Notes under the pieces: model-generated
Told to the model about the DNA's origin: nothing
The model's database searches: none
The model's input: only the letters and a program-made list of their open reading frames with translations
Position numbers and translations under genes: made by a program
Source of the DNA: an uncultured Gemmatimonadota bacterium
GTDB lineage: Bacteria > Gemmatimonadota > Gemmatimonadetes > Longimicrobiales > Longimicrobiaceae
Length of the DNA stretch: 46,814 nt
Reading direction: 5' to 3'
Assembly: GCA_902805735.1 (NCBI GenBank)
Contig: CADCTW010000141.1
Location: 1 to 46,814 of the forward strand
Shown: one piece after another, positions 16,085 through 24,476 of the stretch
How positions within the stretch are numbered: position 1 is the first letter of the stretch
Layout of the letters: each line of letters starts with the position of its first letter

Positions 16085-16741
16085 ATGACCAACGAACTGA
16101 CGACTTTCGCGCTTCTCTGCTTCAGCTCGCTGCTGGCGATCATCAACCCGCTGAGCGCGGCGCCGATGTACCTGGCGCTGACGGAAGGGTATACGGAGAA
16201 GCACCGCAGGCGCACGCTGCGCACCGCGCTGCTGACGGCGTTCACGGTGATGGTGCTGTTCGCCATGCTGGGCGGCACCATCTTCAACTTCTTCGGGATC
16301 ACCATCGACGCGTTCCGCATCGCGGGCGGGTTCATCTTCTTCGGGATCGGGATGGACATGCTGCAGGCGCGGCGGCAGCGCGGGAAGGCGACGGAGGAGG
16401 AGGAGCAGGAAGGGCGCGTGCGGGAGAACGTGGGGGTGACGCCGCTGGGCATCCCCATGATCACGGGCCCCGGCGCCATCACCACGGTAATGGTGCTGAT
16501 GACGCAGGCGCCCACGAGCGAGCGCGTGGGGATCGTGCTCACCTCGGTGGCGCTGGTGCTGGCGATCTCGTGGGCCGTGCTCTCCGCGGCGCCGCGGCTG
16601 GTGAAGTTCTTTGGCACCACCGGCCTCAACGTGATGACCCGCATCATGGGCCTCCTCGTCACCGTCATCGCGGTGCAGTTCATCATCGACGGCGCGCGCC
16701 CCATCCTCACGGCCATCCTGCGCGACGCGCTGCGGCCCTGA
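16085..16741 (+). CDS. MarC-family integral membrane protein
   Basis: A 218-residue inner-membrane protein with about six hydrophobic segments. MarC (UPF0056) features include INPLSAAPMYLAL in the first helix region, a central GIPMITGPGAITT loop, and FIIDGARPIL near the end. The family is widespread; its function is unresolved and the old antibiotic-resistance link of E. coli MarC was not upheld. The start at 16085 (MTNELTTF) fits the family N-terminus better than the ATG-like codons lying within the repeat upstream. Confidence 0.9.
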   Translation: MTNELTTFALLCFSSLLAIINPLSAAPMYLALTEGYTEKHRRRTLRTALLTAFTVMVLFAMLGGTIFNFFGITIDAFRIAGGFIFFGIGMDMLQARRQRGKATEEEEQEGRVRENVGVTPLGIPMITGPGAITTVMVLMTQAPTSERVGIVLTSVALVLAISWAVLSAAPRLVKFFGTTGLNVMTRIMGLLVTVIAVQFIIDGARPILTAILRDALRP

Positions 16742-16797
16742 ATGGAAGGCGGGAACTTCAAAGCTCAGCCGCGTGCGGCCGAGACAATCGCACCGGC

Positions 16798-17388
16798 TCA
16801 GGTGCTGGGCGGCACGTCGGCTGCAGCGCCGAGTTCGGCACCCGGTGCCAGCAATGGTCTGCAGTAGCGCACCTCCGGCAACACCGCGCCCTCACGCTCC
16901 AAAGCCCGCGTAGCCCCCGGCTCCAGTTGGAAACCAATCCGCTCGTAGAAACTGCGCGCCCGAGCGTTGGCCTCCAGCACCCAGAGCTTGACGTCGGCGT
17001 ACTCCGCCACCCGGAGTTCCTGGAGAGCGACGTTCCAGAGCGCGTACCCTACACCGCGTCCCCAGACGTTCGGGTGCAGGTAGAGGGCGTAGAGCTCTGC
17101 GCTGCGGAGTGGCACTGCGCCCCCATCTCGGCTCGGTCCGATCGAAGCGAAGCCAACCACCTGGTCGTGTGCTTCAACCAGGAAATTCGCGCGCTGGGGC
17201 TGAGCGAGGATCTGAGTCCAGCGCGCCGCGAAGACTTCAAGCGAAAGCGCCTCAAGGGCCGCGTCGGGCATGATGCTTCGGTAGGCCCCACGCCAGGAGG
17301 CCACATGGACCTGGGCAAGGCCATACGCATCCGCAGACACGGCAGGACGGATCAGCACGATAGACGAACCCGGTCGGAGGAACGGCAT
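16798..17388 (-). CDS. GNAT-family N-acetyltransferase
   Basis: A 196-residue acetyltransferase: it transfers acetyl from acetyl-CoA to an amino group of an unknown substrate. The GNAT fold is visible: IRPAVSADAYGLAQVHVASW at the N-terminus, ELYALYLHPNVWGRGVGYAL (acetyl-CoA pyrophosphate loop, R/Q-x-x-G-x-G/A form GRGVG), then LWVLEANARARSFYERIGF. The start at 17388 is preferred; another in-frame ATG at 17436 would add 16 residues. The motif AGCCGCGTGCGGCC occurs just outside both ends (about 16765 and 17422). Confidence 0.85.
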   Translation of the reverse strand: MPFLRPGSSIVLIRPAVSADAYGLAQVHVASWRGAYRSIMPDAALEALSLEVFAARWTQILAQPQRANFLVEAHDQVVGFASIGPSRDGGAVPLRSAELYALYLHPNVWGRGVGYALWNVALQELRVAEYADVKLWVLEANARARSFYERIGFQLEPGATRALEREGAVLPEVRYCRPLLAPGAELGAAADVPPST

Positions 17389-17504
17389 ATTGATGGTACG
17401 TGCGCCGAACATCAAGCATAAGCCGCGTGCGGCCACGGCGGAGTAGAGGAACGAGAGAAGACCGGCCGCACGTCGTCTTCATGCGTTCGTTCGGCGGCTA
17501 ACAA

Positions 17505-17843
17505 TCAGAGGCCGGCGACCTTCAGCTCGACCGGCTCGGACGCGTGCACCGCAACCCAGCCATCATGGGAGATGTGTACGCGGAGCGAACTGACCTGACC
17601 TTCGCGTTCCGGGAGCAGTACGGCATCCCAGCCGTTGTCCAAGACCTGAAGTAGCAACTCCCGGAAGTCAGTCGAATCGGCCGGGGTGGCGAGGTGCCCG
17701 GGTGCGTCATCGATGGATAGACGCTGACCGTGGCGGCTTCGCAAGGCGTAGTAGCGCGGCCAATCCTCAGAGGAGGGCCATACACCCCATCGAGTAACCC
17801 ACAGGAGACATTCGGTCCAGCTGCCGAGTACCTCGCCGAACAC
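17505..17843 (-). CDS. Hypothetical protein, possible frameshift near the start
   Basis: No family recognised. The 112-residue frame starts with GTG at 17843 and reads like a soluble protein rich in Trp (WTECLLWVTRWGVW), with DNGWDAVLLPERE and VRVHISHDGWVAVHA-like strands. The same frame stays open upstream to a stop near 17955, encoding a plausible continuation (LRDHPNSEADNRAAPEEWRR) without an ATG. A different frame there starts with MGMDFARVADRELGPP. This suggests either a GTG start, with GGAGGAG about 12 bases before it, or an upstream frameshift that has broken a longer gene. Confidence 0.45.
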   Translation of the reverse strand: MFGEVLGSWTECLLWVTRWGVWPSSEDWPRYYALRSRHGQRLSIDDAPGHLATPADSTDFRELLLQVLDNGWDAVLLPEREGQVSSLRVHISHDGWVAVHASEPVELKVAGL

Positions 17844-18126
17844 TTGGCGGCGCCACTCCTCCGGAGCTGCGCGATTATCGGCTTCCGAATTCGGATGATC
17901 ACGCAGCGGCCCACCGCGAGCCCCTCCGGGTGCCTGGTCACAGGTGGCCCGAGCTCACGATCGGCTACCCGGGCGAAATCCATCCCCATCGTTTGTGCAA
18001 AACAGCGCGGATCGAGCGGCCTCTGAAACCCTCACGAGACTACGCAGCCGGGGGGAGTCGAGGTGGCTGCTGGCGATCGTCTGAGACCAAGAGAGACTCA
18101 CACAGGCGCACAGAGAAAAGGGGGGC
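17844..18126. other. Gap upstream of the toxin-antitoxin pair
   Basis: Holds the possible broken N-terminal part of the hypothetical gene (17844 to about 17989, minus strand) and a family A half-repeat at 18096-18120. No other gene or structure was recognised. Confidence 0.5.
18096..18120. repeat. Family A repeat, left arm only
   Basis: GACTCACACAGGCGCACAGA followed by GAAAA; the right arm is missing. Confidence 0.75.
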
Positions 18127-18155
18127 TTGAACGACTCCAGGGAGGCGGGTATAAT
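18127..18155 (+). promoter_or_regulatory. Strong sigma-70 promoter of the toxin-antitoxin operon
   Basis: TTGAAC at 18127-18132, a 17-base spacer and a perfect TATAAT at 18150-18155. It is the closest match to the textbook promoter in the window and lies 39 bases before the antitoxin start. Confidence 0.8.
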
Positions 18156-18174
18156 CCCATTTAGGGTATTACCC
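18147..18174. promoter_or_regulatory. Candidate autoregulatory operator
   Basis: A perfect 11-bp palindrome GGGTATTACCC at 18164-18174 lies just past the -10 box. A second copy of the half-site GGGTAT starts at 18147, 17 bases upstream, overlapping the -10. AbrB-like antitoxins usually repress their own promoter through such sites; binding here is inferred. Confidence 0.6.
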
Positions 18175-18193
18175 AATCGCGTGGGAGGGTACG

Positions 18194-18484
18194 ATGGCGT
18201 TCATGACAGTCGACAAGCGCGGGCGAGGCACCTTTCCCGAGGAAGTCCGGCGGGAGCTTGGGCTGGACTCCGAGGAGGGGAACCTCGTGATCCTGGAGAA
18301 GACCGAACGGGGGACGTACGAGCTCGTTCCGGCGACCCTCGTCCCCAAGGATCAGTTCTGGTTCCACCATCCGGAGATGCGGCAGCGGATCGATGCGGCC
18401 GAGGCCGACCTCCGCGCCGGACGCTCCACCCGGACGGAGACGCCGGAAGACGCGCAGGCCTTTCTGGACGGCCTGAAGAGCTGA
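18194..18484 (+). CDS. AbrB/MazE-like antitoxin
   Basis: A 96-residue protein with a swapped-hairpin AbrB-type DNA-binding N-terminus: a TVDKRGRGTFPEEVRRELGL stretch followed by VILEKTERGTYELVPA. The C-terminal half (about 50-96) is helical and acidic and would wrap the toxin. It is the first gene of a two-gene operon with a RelE-like toxin 6 bases downstream. GGGAGG about 6 bases upstream fixes the start at 18194. AbrB-type antitoxins pair with several toxin families, so pairing with a RelE-fold toxin is not surprising. Confidence 0.82.
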   Translation: MAFMTVDKRGRGTFPEEVRRELGLDSEEGNLVILEKTERGTYELVPATLVPKDQFWFHHPEMRQRIDAAEADLRAGRSTRTETPEDAQAFLDGLKS

Positions 18485-18490
18485 GCGCGG

Positions 18491-18793
18491 ATGGCACGCA
18501 AGCAGAGGTTCCTCGCGGCTGAGTTCTCCGACCGCTTCAAGGAGAGCTACGCCGGGCTGTCGTCTGACCGGCAGAGAGGGGCCGACAAGGTGATCCTGGC
18601 GCTGATCAAGCAGGAGTCCACCCCTGGAATGCGCGTGAAGCCGATCCAGCCCGAGAAGTATTACCAGGAGGCCCGAATCAACGACGGGGACCGGCTGGTC
18701 GTCCGCGTCGGGGACGACACGGTGTGGTTTGTGGACCTGGTGGAGCACGACCACATCGGACGCTACGGAAAGAAGGTCGCGGGCCTGTTCTGA
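18491..18793 (+). CDS. RelE/ParE-superfamily toxin
   Basis: A 100-residue basic protein with the RelE-type layout: an N-terminal helix pair (AAEFSDRFKESYAGLSSDRQ), then strands with YYQEARINDGDRLVVRVGDD and VWFVDLVEHDHIGRYG. RelE-type toxins cut mRNA on the ribosome and ParE-type toxins act on gyrase; the R-x-x-x-GDR-x-VVR pattern with an HD near the C-terminus is closer to the RelE/HigB side. Placement directly behind the antitoxin, with shared promoter and operator, supports the call. Confidence 0.8.
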   Translation: MARKQRFLAAEFSDRFKESYAGLSSDRQRGADKVILALIKQESTPGMRVKPIQPEKYYQEARINDGDRLVVRVGDDTVWFVDLVEHDHIGRYGKKVAGLF

Positions 18794-18800
18794 GCACGAC

Positions 18801-18858
18801 GTGCACAGAGGCACAGAGAAGAACTTCATCTCTGTGCCTCTGTGTCTCTGTGTGAGCC
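18801..18858. repeat. Family A repeat, complete hairpin
   Basis: GTGCACAGAGGCACAGAGAA and CTCTGTGCCTCTGTGTCTCT. It lies between the ends of the converging toxin gene and secreted-protein gene. Confidence 0.88.
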
Positions 18859-18865
18859 CAGCTTT

Positions 18866-19417
18866 TCAGTGGCTCAGCGACACGCCTACGCTGGCCCCGC
18901 GCGGGCCGAACCCAAGCTGCAGGGGCGTGCGGAAGGCCTGCCACTCTTCGCGGGCCAGCGTGTAGCCGAGCGCCCCGCCGATGGCGCCGCCCAGGAGCGT
19001 GCCGGCGGCGCCGGTGAGGACGGTGGTCTGGGGGATGTCCCACCGGTCGCCGGCTTCGGCGGAGGCGATCAGGGGGCCGGTCACGGCGCCCACGGCGCCC
19101 AGCGTAAAGGCGCCGATGCGCGCGCCGCGCCAGGCCGTGTGCTCGCGCCGCACGCCCAGGCTGCGCGCCAGGCCGTGCACGTCCGCGAAGGGGATGGTGC
19201 GCTCCACGCCCGTGCCGCGCTGGCGCACCGTCATCCCGCTGCGCTCGAAGGCGGTGAGCACGCCCAGGAACGGCCCCTCTTCCTGGTTGGGAGTCACGAT
19301 GCGCACCGTGTCGCCCACGCCCAGGGGGCGCGGCGTGGCGTGCTGCGCCGCCGCCCGGCCCGGAAGGGCGGCGAAGGCCAGTACGGCGAGGACGCGGATC
19401 GGGATCTTTCTGATCAT
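18866..19417 (-). CDS. Secreted or periplasmic hypothetical protein with glycine-zipper segment
   Basis: A 183-residue protein with a Sec signal peptide (IRVLAVLAFAALPGRAAAQ). A small beta-rich part follows, with VGDTVRIVTPNQEEGPFLG, reminiscent of proteins that bind a ligand or peptidoglycan. The second half has alternating Gly/Ala (GAFTLGAVGAVTG and GAAGTLLGGAIGGALGY), a glycine-zipper pattern often seen in membrane-inserting segments. No enzymatic motif is visible. Such proteins are frequent in Gemmatimonadota, but the function is unknown. Confidence 0.7.
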   Translation of the reverse strand: MIRKIPIRVLAVLAFAALPGRAAAQHATPRPLGVGDTVRIVTPNQEEGPFLGVLTAFERSGMTVRQRGTGVERTIPFADVHGLARSLGVRREHTAWRGARIGAFTLGAVGAVTGPLIASAEAGDRWDIPQTTVLTGAAGTLLGGAIGGALGYTLAREEWQAFRTPLQLGFGPRGASVGVSLSH

Positions 19418-19557
19418 GGGGTGCGTGGCTGTGGGCCTGACCGCGCCGGCTGCGCGTTTTTACCGGTTCCCGCTGCACAAAGGGCGCCGCGTGCTTCCCG
19501 CAGCGCACAAGGATAGGCTCCGCGCGCCCCGCGCGCACCTCCCTTAAGCCAGGAGGG

Positions 19558-19586
19558 TTGACAGCGCGCCGGAACGCCCGTACCTT
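19558..19586 (+). promoter_or_regulatory. Promoter of haloperoxidase gene 1
   Basis: TTGACA at 19558-19563, 17-base spacer, TACCTT at 19581-19586. It is followed 3 bases later by CCGAAGA, which also follows the promoter of haloperoxidase 3. The start codon is about 250 bases downstream, so a long leader is made. Confidence 0.65.
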
Positions 19587-19615
19587 TCCCGAAGATAATC
19601 CGAACGAAACGGGTC

Positions 19616-19659
19616 CGCACGGGTCCCGGCCGGCACAGCGCCCGGTCGGGACCCGTGCG
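19616..19659 (+). other. Leader hairpin C1 with CACAGCG loop
   Basis: A long GC stem (CGCACGGGTCCCGGCCGG against CCCGGTCGGGACCCGTGCG) closed by the loop CACAGCG. The same loop closes hairpins at 19697, 24675, 24758 and 44394. Confidence 0.75.
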
Positions 19660-19696
19660 CGTTCCGCCCACATCCTCGAGATCCGGGCTCCCCACA

Positions 19697-19728
19697 GGCC
19701 CCGACCGGCACAGCGCCCGGGCGGGGCC
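19697..19728 (+). other. Leader hairpin C2 with CACAGCG loop
   Basis: GGCCCCGACCGG, loop CACAGCG, CCCGGGCGGGGCC, followed by GCTCTGCGTGCC. It resembles a terminator stem, but the U-run is replaced by GCTC. It lies within the leader of haloperoxidase 1. Confidence 0.75.
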
Positions 19729-19838
19729 GCTCTGCGTGCCCCGCGAGCGCGGGACACTCGCTTCCGCGACCTCGGCCCGCCCAGACCAGGCAGGCCCATC
19801 CCCAGCACGAGCACTTCAAACCCGGACAGGAGGACTGT

Positions 19839-22070
19839 ATGGCGAAGGCGCACGAGACGAGGGACACGTTCAACGAACCCGGTACCAACACGGCCGTGTG
19901 GGCCGCGTACGGCAGCGTGCAGGAGGCGGGCGGGCGGCTGGAGGTGTACGCCGACCCGTGGGCGGCGTGGTCGTACTCCGGCTACTACTCCACCACGCTG
20001 TACGACCTCACCGGGTCCAGCGCCTCCATCGAGGTGCAGCAGCTCCTGCAGGCGCCCGGCGACAGCTGGACGTACCTGGAGCTGAAGGACCGGTGGGACC
20101 ACGACAACCGCGTCTACATCGCCGCGGGCGACGGCTACCTGTTCGCCGCGCAGGTGGTGGGCGGGGCCCACACCCACCTGGCGATCATCCCGTACGACGC
20201 GTGGCAGCACCGCTGGTGGCGGATCCGCGAGTCGGGCGGCACCCTCTACTTCGAGGCGTCGCCGGACGGGTGCGGGTGGAGCACGGTGGTGTCGGCGCCC
20301 AACCCCATCCTGCTGACGCAGGTGATGGTGGGCTTCGGGGCGGGCACGGACACGCAGCAGAACGGCGACTCCCCGCCGGCCATCCTGGACAACTACAACG
20401 TGCCGCCCATGCGGGTGGCGATCCCGGACCGCACGGCCCAGGCGTTCGACATCCGCGTGAAGGCGGCGCAGATCGCGCGCGACCGGGGGCAGCCGCAGCA
20501 CGTGAACAACGGCGAGGAGTGCGACTACCCCTTCGTGGCCAACTACTCCAAGGGGCTGCGTCACGACTCCCTGGGCGACGTGGACCCGGCGTCGTACCAG
20601 TCGCTTCTCCACGCCCTCAACACGCGCAACCCGGCGGACTTCGAGGCGATCATCCTGGGGCCGGGCGGGAAGAAGCTGACCAACCCGCAGGCGGGCCTGG
20701 CCTTCACGCTGGAGGGGCCGGACACGCACGCGGTGACGATGCCGCCGGCGCCGCGCATCGACTCGCCGCAGGGCTCGGGCGAGATGGGCGAGCTGTACTG
20801 GATGGCGCTGGCCCGCGACGTCCACTTCAACGACTACCCCGCGGCGGGGATCACGCAGGCGGCCATCGCGTCGCTGAACGGGGAGTTCACCGACTTCCGC
20901 GGCCCGCGCGAGAACGGCCAGGTGACGCCGCAGACGCTCTTCCGCGGGATCTTCCCGGGGGAGACGGTGGGGCCGTACCTCAGCCAGTTCCTGCTCAAGG
21001 GGACCAGCGACCCGCGGCTGCCCTCCGGCCAGGGGCGCTGCGCCAGCGAGGGGCTGATCGTGTACGGCGACCTCAAGATCGACCAGCGGCAGGTGACGGT
21101 GGTGCCGGGGGTGGACTACCTGATCGACTTCCCCTGGTGGCTGGAGGTGCAGGACGGCGCGGACAAGCGCGGGATGGACGCCATCGACACCTCGGGGCGG
21201 CGCTTCGTGCGCAACCTGCGCGACCTGGGAGAGCGGGTGCACATCGACTTCGTGGTGGACCACTTCTACAACGCGTGCCTGATCCTGCTCAACGAGGTGC
21301 CGGGCGACCAGCTCTGCGGCAACGGGCGCGTGACGGCCGACCGCGAGTTCGCCTACGACCCGGGGAACCCGTACAACGGGTACCAGGTGCAGGCGCCGTT
21401 CGCCACGCTGGGGCAGCCGGACGCACTCACGCGGGTGACGGAGCTGCTGTCGCGCTCGCTGCAGGCGGTGTGGTTCCAGAAGTGGTTCGTGCACCGCCGG
21501 CTGCGTCCGGAGGAGCTGGGCGGGCGCATCGACAACATGCTCAACGGGCGCCGCGGCTACCCCATCGACCGGCAGATCCTCGACTCGCTCAAGGGCGGCG
21601 GGCTGGCGCCCTACTTCGGCGACGGGGGGGAGATCTTCCCCTACTCGTTCCTCCTTCCCCAGGCCTACCCGGAGGGCGCGCCCACCCACCCGGCGTACGG
21701 CGCGGGGCACGCCACGGGGAGCGGCGCCTGCGCCACCATCCTCAAGGCGTTCTTCGACGAGGACCAGGCCATCGAGAGCCCCGTGGTGCCCAACGCGGAC
21801 GGCACCGCGCTGGACCCGTACACGGGGTGGGACGCGGGATCGATGACGGTGGGCGGCGAGCTCAACAAGCTGGCCGGCAACATCGCCCTGGGGCGCAACG
21901 CGGCCGGCGTGCACTGGCGGAGCGACTATGACCAGTCGCTGCTGCTGGGCGAGCAGATCGCGCTGGGCGTGCTGCAGGAGCAGAGCCTCCTGCTGAACGA
22001 GCCCGAGTTCTTTCTGCTGACCAAGTTCGACGGCACGCGGGTGCGCATCGAGAACGGGCAGATCTTCTAA
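19839..22070 (+). CDS. Vanadium-dependent haloperoxidase 1 with N-terminal beta-sandwich domain
   Basis: A 743-residue enzyme of the algal bromoperoxidase type, expected to use H2O2 and vanadate to oxidise halides. Catalytic motifs: KWFVHRRLRPEE with Lys548 and Arg556, HPAYGAGHAT with acid-base His624, and GRNAAGVHWRSD with Arg686 and axial vanadium ligand His692. Residues 1-195 form a separate domain resembling DUF1349/concanavalin-like beta-sandwiches (SPDGCGWSTV motif near 141-150). No signal peptide is present although relatives are usually exported. GGAGG lies 6 bases before the ATG. It is the first of three tandem paralogues and shares the N-terminal pattern MAKA-x-x-x-x-D-x-FN with the other two. 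The Ser of the usual SGH motif is Ala here (GAGH). Confidence 0.9.
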   Translation: MAKAHETRDTFNEPGTNTAVWAAYGSVQEAGGRLEVYADPWAAWSYSGYYSTTLYDLTGSSASIEVQQLLQAPGDSWTYLELKDRWDHDNRVYIAAGDGYLFAAQVVGGAHTHLAIIPYDAWQHRWWRIRESGGTLYFEASPDGCGWSTVVSAPNPILLTQVMVGFGAGTDTQQNGDSPPAILDNYNVPPMRVAIPDRTAQAFDIRVKAAQIARDRGQPQHVNNGEECDYPFVANYSKGLRHDSLGDVDPASYQSLLHALNTRNPADFEAIILGPGGKKLTNPQAGLAFTLEGPDTHAVTMPPAPRIDSPQGSGEMGELYWMALARDVHFNDYPAAGITQAAIASLNGEFTDFRGPRENGQVTPQTLFRGIFPGETVGPYLSQFLLKGTSDPRLPSGQGRCASEGLIVYGDLKIDQRQVTVVPGVDYLIDFPWWLEVQDGADKRGMDAIDTSGRRFVRNLRDLGERVHIDFVVDHFYNACLILLNEVPGDQLCGNGRVTADREFAYDPGNPYNGYQVQAPFATLGQPDALTRVTELLSRSLQAVWFQKWFVHRRLRPEELGGRIDNMLNGRRGYPIDRQILDSLKGGGLAPYFGDGGEIFPYSFLLPQAYPEGAPTHPAYGAGHATGSGACATILKAFFDEDQAIESPVVPNADGTALDPYTGWDAGSMTVGGELNKLAGNIALGRNAAGVHWRSDYDQSLLLGEQIALGVLQEQSLLLNEPEFFLLTKFDGTRVRIENGQIF

Positions 22071-22078
22071 CGGCGGGG

Positions 22079-22140
22079 GCTCACACAGAGGCACAGAGAC
22101 ACAGAGGAGAACTTCATCTCTGTGGCTCTGTGCCTCCGCG
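22079..22140. repeat. Family A repeat, complete hairpin
   Basis: GCTCACACAGAGGCACAGAG through to CTCTGTGGCTCTGTGCCTC; it sits between haloperoxidase genes 1 and 2. Confidence 0.88.
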
Positions 22141-22186
22141 GAGTGGGGCGTTCAATATATGACAATAACTTACCGGAGATACGATC

Positions 22187-24469
22187 ATGGCTAAGGCACA
22201 TACGCTGGTGGACAACTTCAACGACAACGCCACGGACTCCGCGAAGTGGGTGGCGTACGGCAACCCGGGCGGCGCGGCGGACCGCCTGCGCGAGGCCAAC
22301 GGGCGGCTGGAGATCCGCCCGGCGAGCGGCGCCTCCGGCTACTCGGGGTACGAATCCGTGGCCACGTACGACCTCACGCGCTCGTACGCGTCCGTGGAGG
22401 TGGTGCGCGCGCTCTCCACGCCCGCCGCGGCCGCGGGGACGTTCCTGCGGGCGCACATCGACGGCAACAACCGGATCGAGCTGGGGATCAGCCAGGGGCT
22501 CATCTCGCCGCTGTACGTGGTGGCGGGGAGCTACACCTACTTCGAGCAGCGCCCCTACGACCCGGATCTGCACCGCTGGCTGCGGCTGCGCGAGCGCGAC
22601 GGCACCACGTATTGGGAGACCTCGCGCGACGGGTGCGACTGGACGGTGCTGGCGAGCCGGCCCAATCCCATCAACCTGGGGGCCGTCCGGCTGACCATCG
22701 CCACGGGCGCGTACCAGGCGGTGACCGCGCCGGGTACGGTGATCTTCGACAACTTCAACACGGGCGAGACCAGCCGCGCGCGGCGCATCGACGAGCGGCG
22801 GCTTTCCGCGCGCGAGGTGCGCGAGGAGGCGGGGGAGCGGGCGGCGCGGCGCAGGCACGACGAGCACGCCAACAACAACGACGAGGTCAACTACCCCGGC
22901 ACGCCGCTGGTGGGGAGCTACTCCAAGAGCCTGCGGCACGACGCGCTGGGCGACCCCATCCCCGCATCGTACGCCACGCTGCTGCGTGCCCTGCAGAGCG
23001 AGGACCCGGGCGATTTCGAGGAGATCATGCTGGCGGCGGGGACGCCGGTCAAGCTGACCAACCCGCAGGCGGGGCTGGCGTTCGACATCGCGGGGCCAGA
23101 CGCGCAGGAGGTCACCATGCCGCCCGCGCCGCGCTTCGACAGCGAGGAGACGGCGCACGAGGCCGGCGAGCTCTACTGGATGGCGGTGGCACGCGACATC
23201 CACTTCTCCAGCTACGGCACCGATGGAGTGATCGGCAACGCGGTGGCCTCGCTCAACAGCGAGTTCCCCCGCTTCGGCGGTACCGTGCCGGTGAACCGGC
23301 AGAACGTATTCCGCGGGATCTACCCGGGGGAGCAGGTGGGGCCGTACGTGAGCCAGTTGCTGCTCAAGGGGAACCACGACACGCGCAAGCCGGACGGGCT
23401 GGGGCGCGACGCCGACGAGGGGTACGTGTCGCACGGGGCGCAGGTCAACGATCAGCGCATCATCCCCGCCATCGCCAGCAAGGACTGGCTGACCGACTTC
23501 CCCTGGTGGCTGGACGTGCAGAACGGGGTGGACAAGCGCGGGCTGGATCAGTTCGACCTCACGCGCCGCTTCATCCGCAACCTGCGTGACGGCGCCACCT
23601 ACGTGCACTTCGACCAGGTGATCAACGCGTACTACAACGCCGCGTGGATCCTGATGACGGAGCCCGCGGGGAACCAGCTCGCGTCGTCCACCGGGTTCCC
23701 GCAGGTGAACCTGGAGTTCGCCAAGGACCAGGGGAACCCGTACGACCCGCCCGGTACGGCGATGGACAGCCGCACGCAGGTGGGGTTCGCCACCTTCGGC
23801 CCCATCCACCTGCTGCAGGTGCTGGGCGAGGTGCTGGGGCGGGCGCTGCGGGCCGTGTGGTGGCAGAAGTGGGGCGTGCACCGCCGCCTGCGGCCGGAGG
23901 AGTACGGCGGGCGCGTGCACAACCACATCACTGCGGCGCGCACCTACCCGCTCCACAGCAGCATCGTCACCTCGCTGTCATCGGGCGGGCTGGCGCCGTA
24001 CTTCGGGCAAACGGGAGAGAAGTTCCCGGCCTCGTACCTGCTGCCGCAGGCCTACCCGGAGGGCGCGCCCACGCACCCCGCGTACGGCGCGGGCCATGCG
24101 GCGGGCTCCGGCGCGTGCGTCACCATCCTCAAGGCGTTCTTCGACGAGAGCACTCCCATCGAGAACCCCCTGCAGGCGGCGGCGGACGGTCTCTCTCTCG
24201 TGGCCTACACCGGCGCCGACGCGGCGCAGATGACGGTGGGCGGCGAGCTGAACAAGCTGGCGGGGAACGTCGCCCTCTTCCGCAACGCGGCGGGCGTGCA
24301 CTGGCGCAGCGACTACACGGAGTCGCTCCCCTTCGGCGAGGCCATCGCCATCCGGCTGCTCCAGGAGATGTCGCTGGGCTTCAACGAGGACGACGCCTTC
24401 TTCCAGCTCACGAGATTCGACGGGCAGACGATCCGCGTCTTCGACGGCAAGGTGGTGCCGGTGGAATGA
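22187..24469 (+). CDS. Vanadium-dependent haloperoxidase 2 with N-terminal beta-sandwich domain
   Basis: A 760-residue paralogue of the preceding gene. Vanadate-site residues are all present: Lys561 and Arg569 in KWGVHRRLRPEE, His637 in HPAYGAGHAAG, Arg699 and His705 in FRNAAGVHWRSD. The N-terminal beta-sandwich (about 1-195, with TSRDGCDWTV near 145-154) is followed by a charged, probably helical linker (RRIDERRLSAREVREEAGER) that is shorter or missing in copy 1. No signal peptide. CGGAG lies 8 bases before the ATG. No CACAGCG hairpin lies in its leader, so it may be co-transcribed with gene 1 or use a promoter within 22140-22186 that was not recognised. Confidence 0.9.
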   Translation: MAKAHTLVDNFNDNATDSAKWVAYGNPGGAADRLREANGRLEIRPASGASGYSGYESVATYDLTRSYASVEVVRALSTPAAAAGTFLRAHIDGNNRIELGISQGLISPLYVVAGSYTYFEQRPYDPDLHRWLRLRERDGTTYWETSRDGCDWTVLASRPNPINLGAVRLTIATGAYQAVTAPGTVIFDNFNTGETSRARRIDERRLSAREVREEAGERAARRRHDEHANNNDEVNYPGTPLVGSYSKSLRHDALGDPIPASYATLLRALQSEDPGDFEEIMLAAGTPVKLTNPQAGLAFDIAGPDAQEVTMPPAPRFDSEETAHEAGELYWMAVARDIHFSSYGTDGVIGNAVASLNSEFPRFGGTVPVNRQNVFRGIYPGEQVGPYVSQLLLKGNHDTRKPDGLGRDADEGYVSHGAQVNDQRIIPAIASKDWLTDFPWWLDVQNGVDKRGLDQFDLTRRFIRNLRDGATYVHFDQVINAYYNAAWILMTEPAGNQLASSTGFPQVNLEFAKDQGNPYDPPGTAMDSRTQVGFATFGPIHLLQVLGEVLGRALRAVWWQKWGVHRRLRPEEYGGRVHNHITAARTYPLHSSIVTSLSSGGLAPYFGQTGEKFPASYLLPQAYPEGAPTHPAYGAGHAAGSGACVTILKAFFDESTPIENPLQAAADGLSLVAYTGADAAQMTVGGELNKLAGNVALFRNAAGVHWRSDYTESLPFGEAIAIRLLQEMSLGFNEDDAFFQLTRFDGQTIRVFDGKVVPVE

Positions 24470-24476
24470 AACGGCT

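Noticed and set aside
16765..17436. GNAT gene flanked by AGCCGCGTGCGGCC motifs, considered as an integron cassette with attC sites
   Set aside because: No GTTRRRY/RYYYAAC core pair in the right places and no integrase; the motif is a short palindrome that can arise by chance in this GC context.
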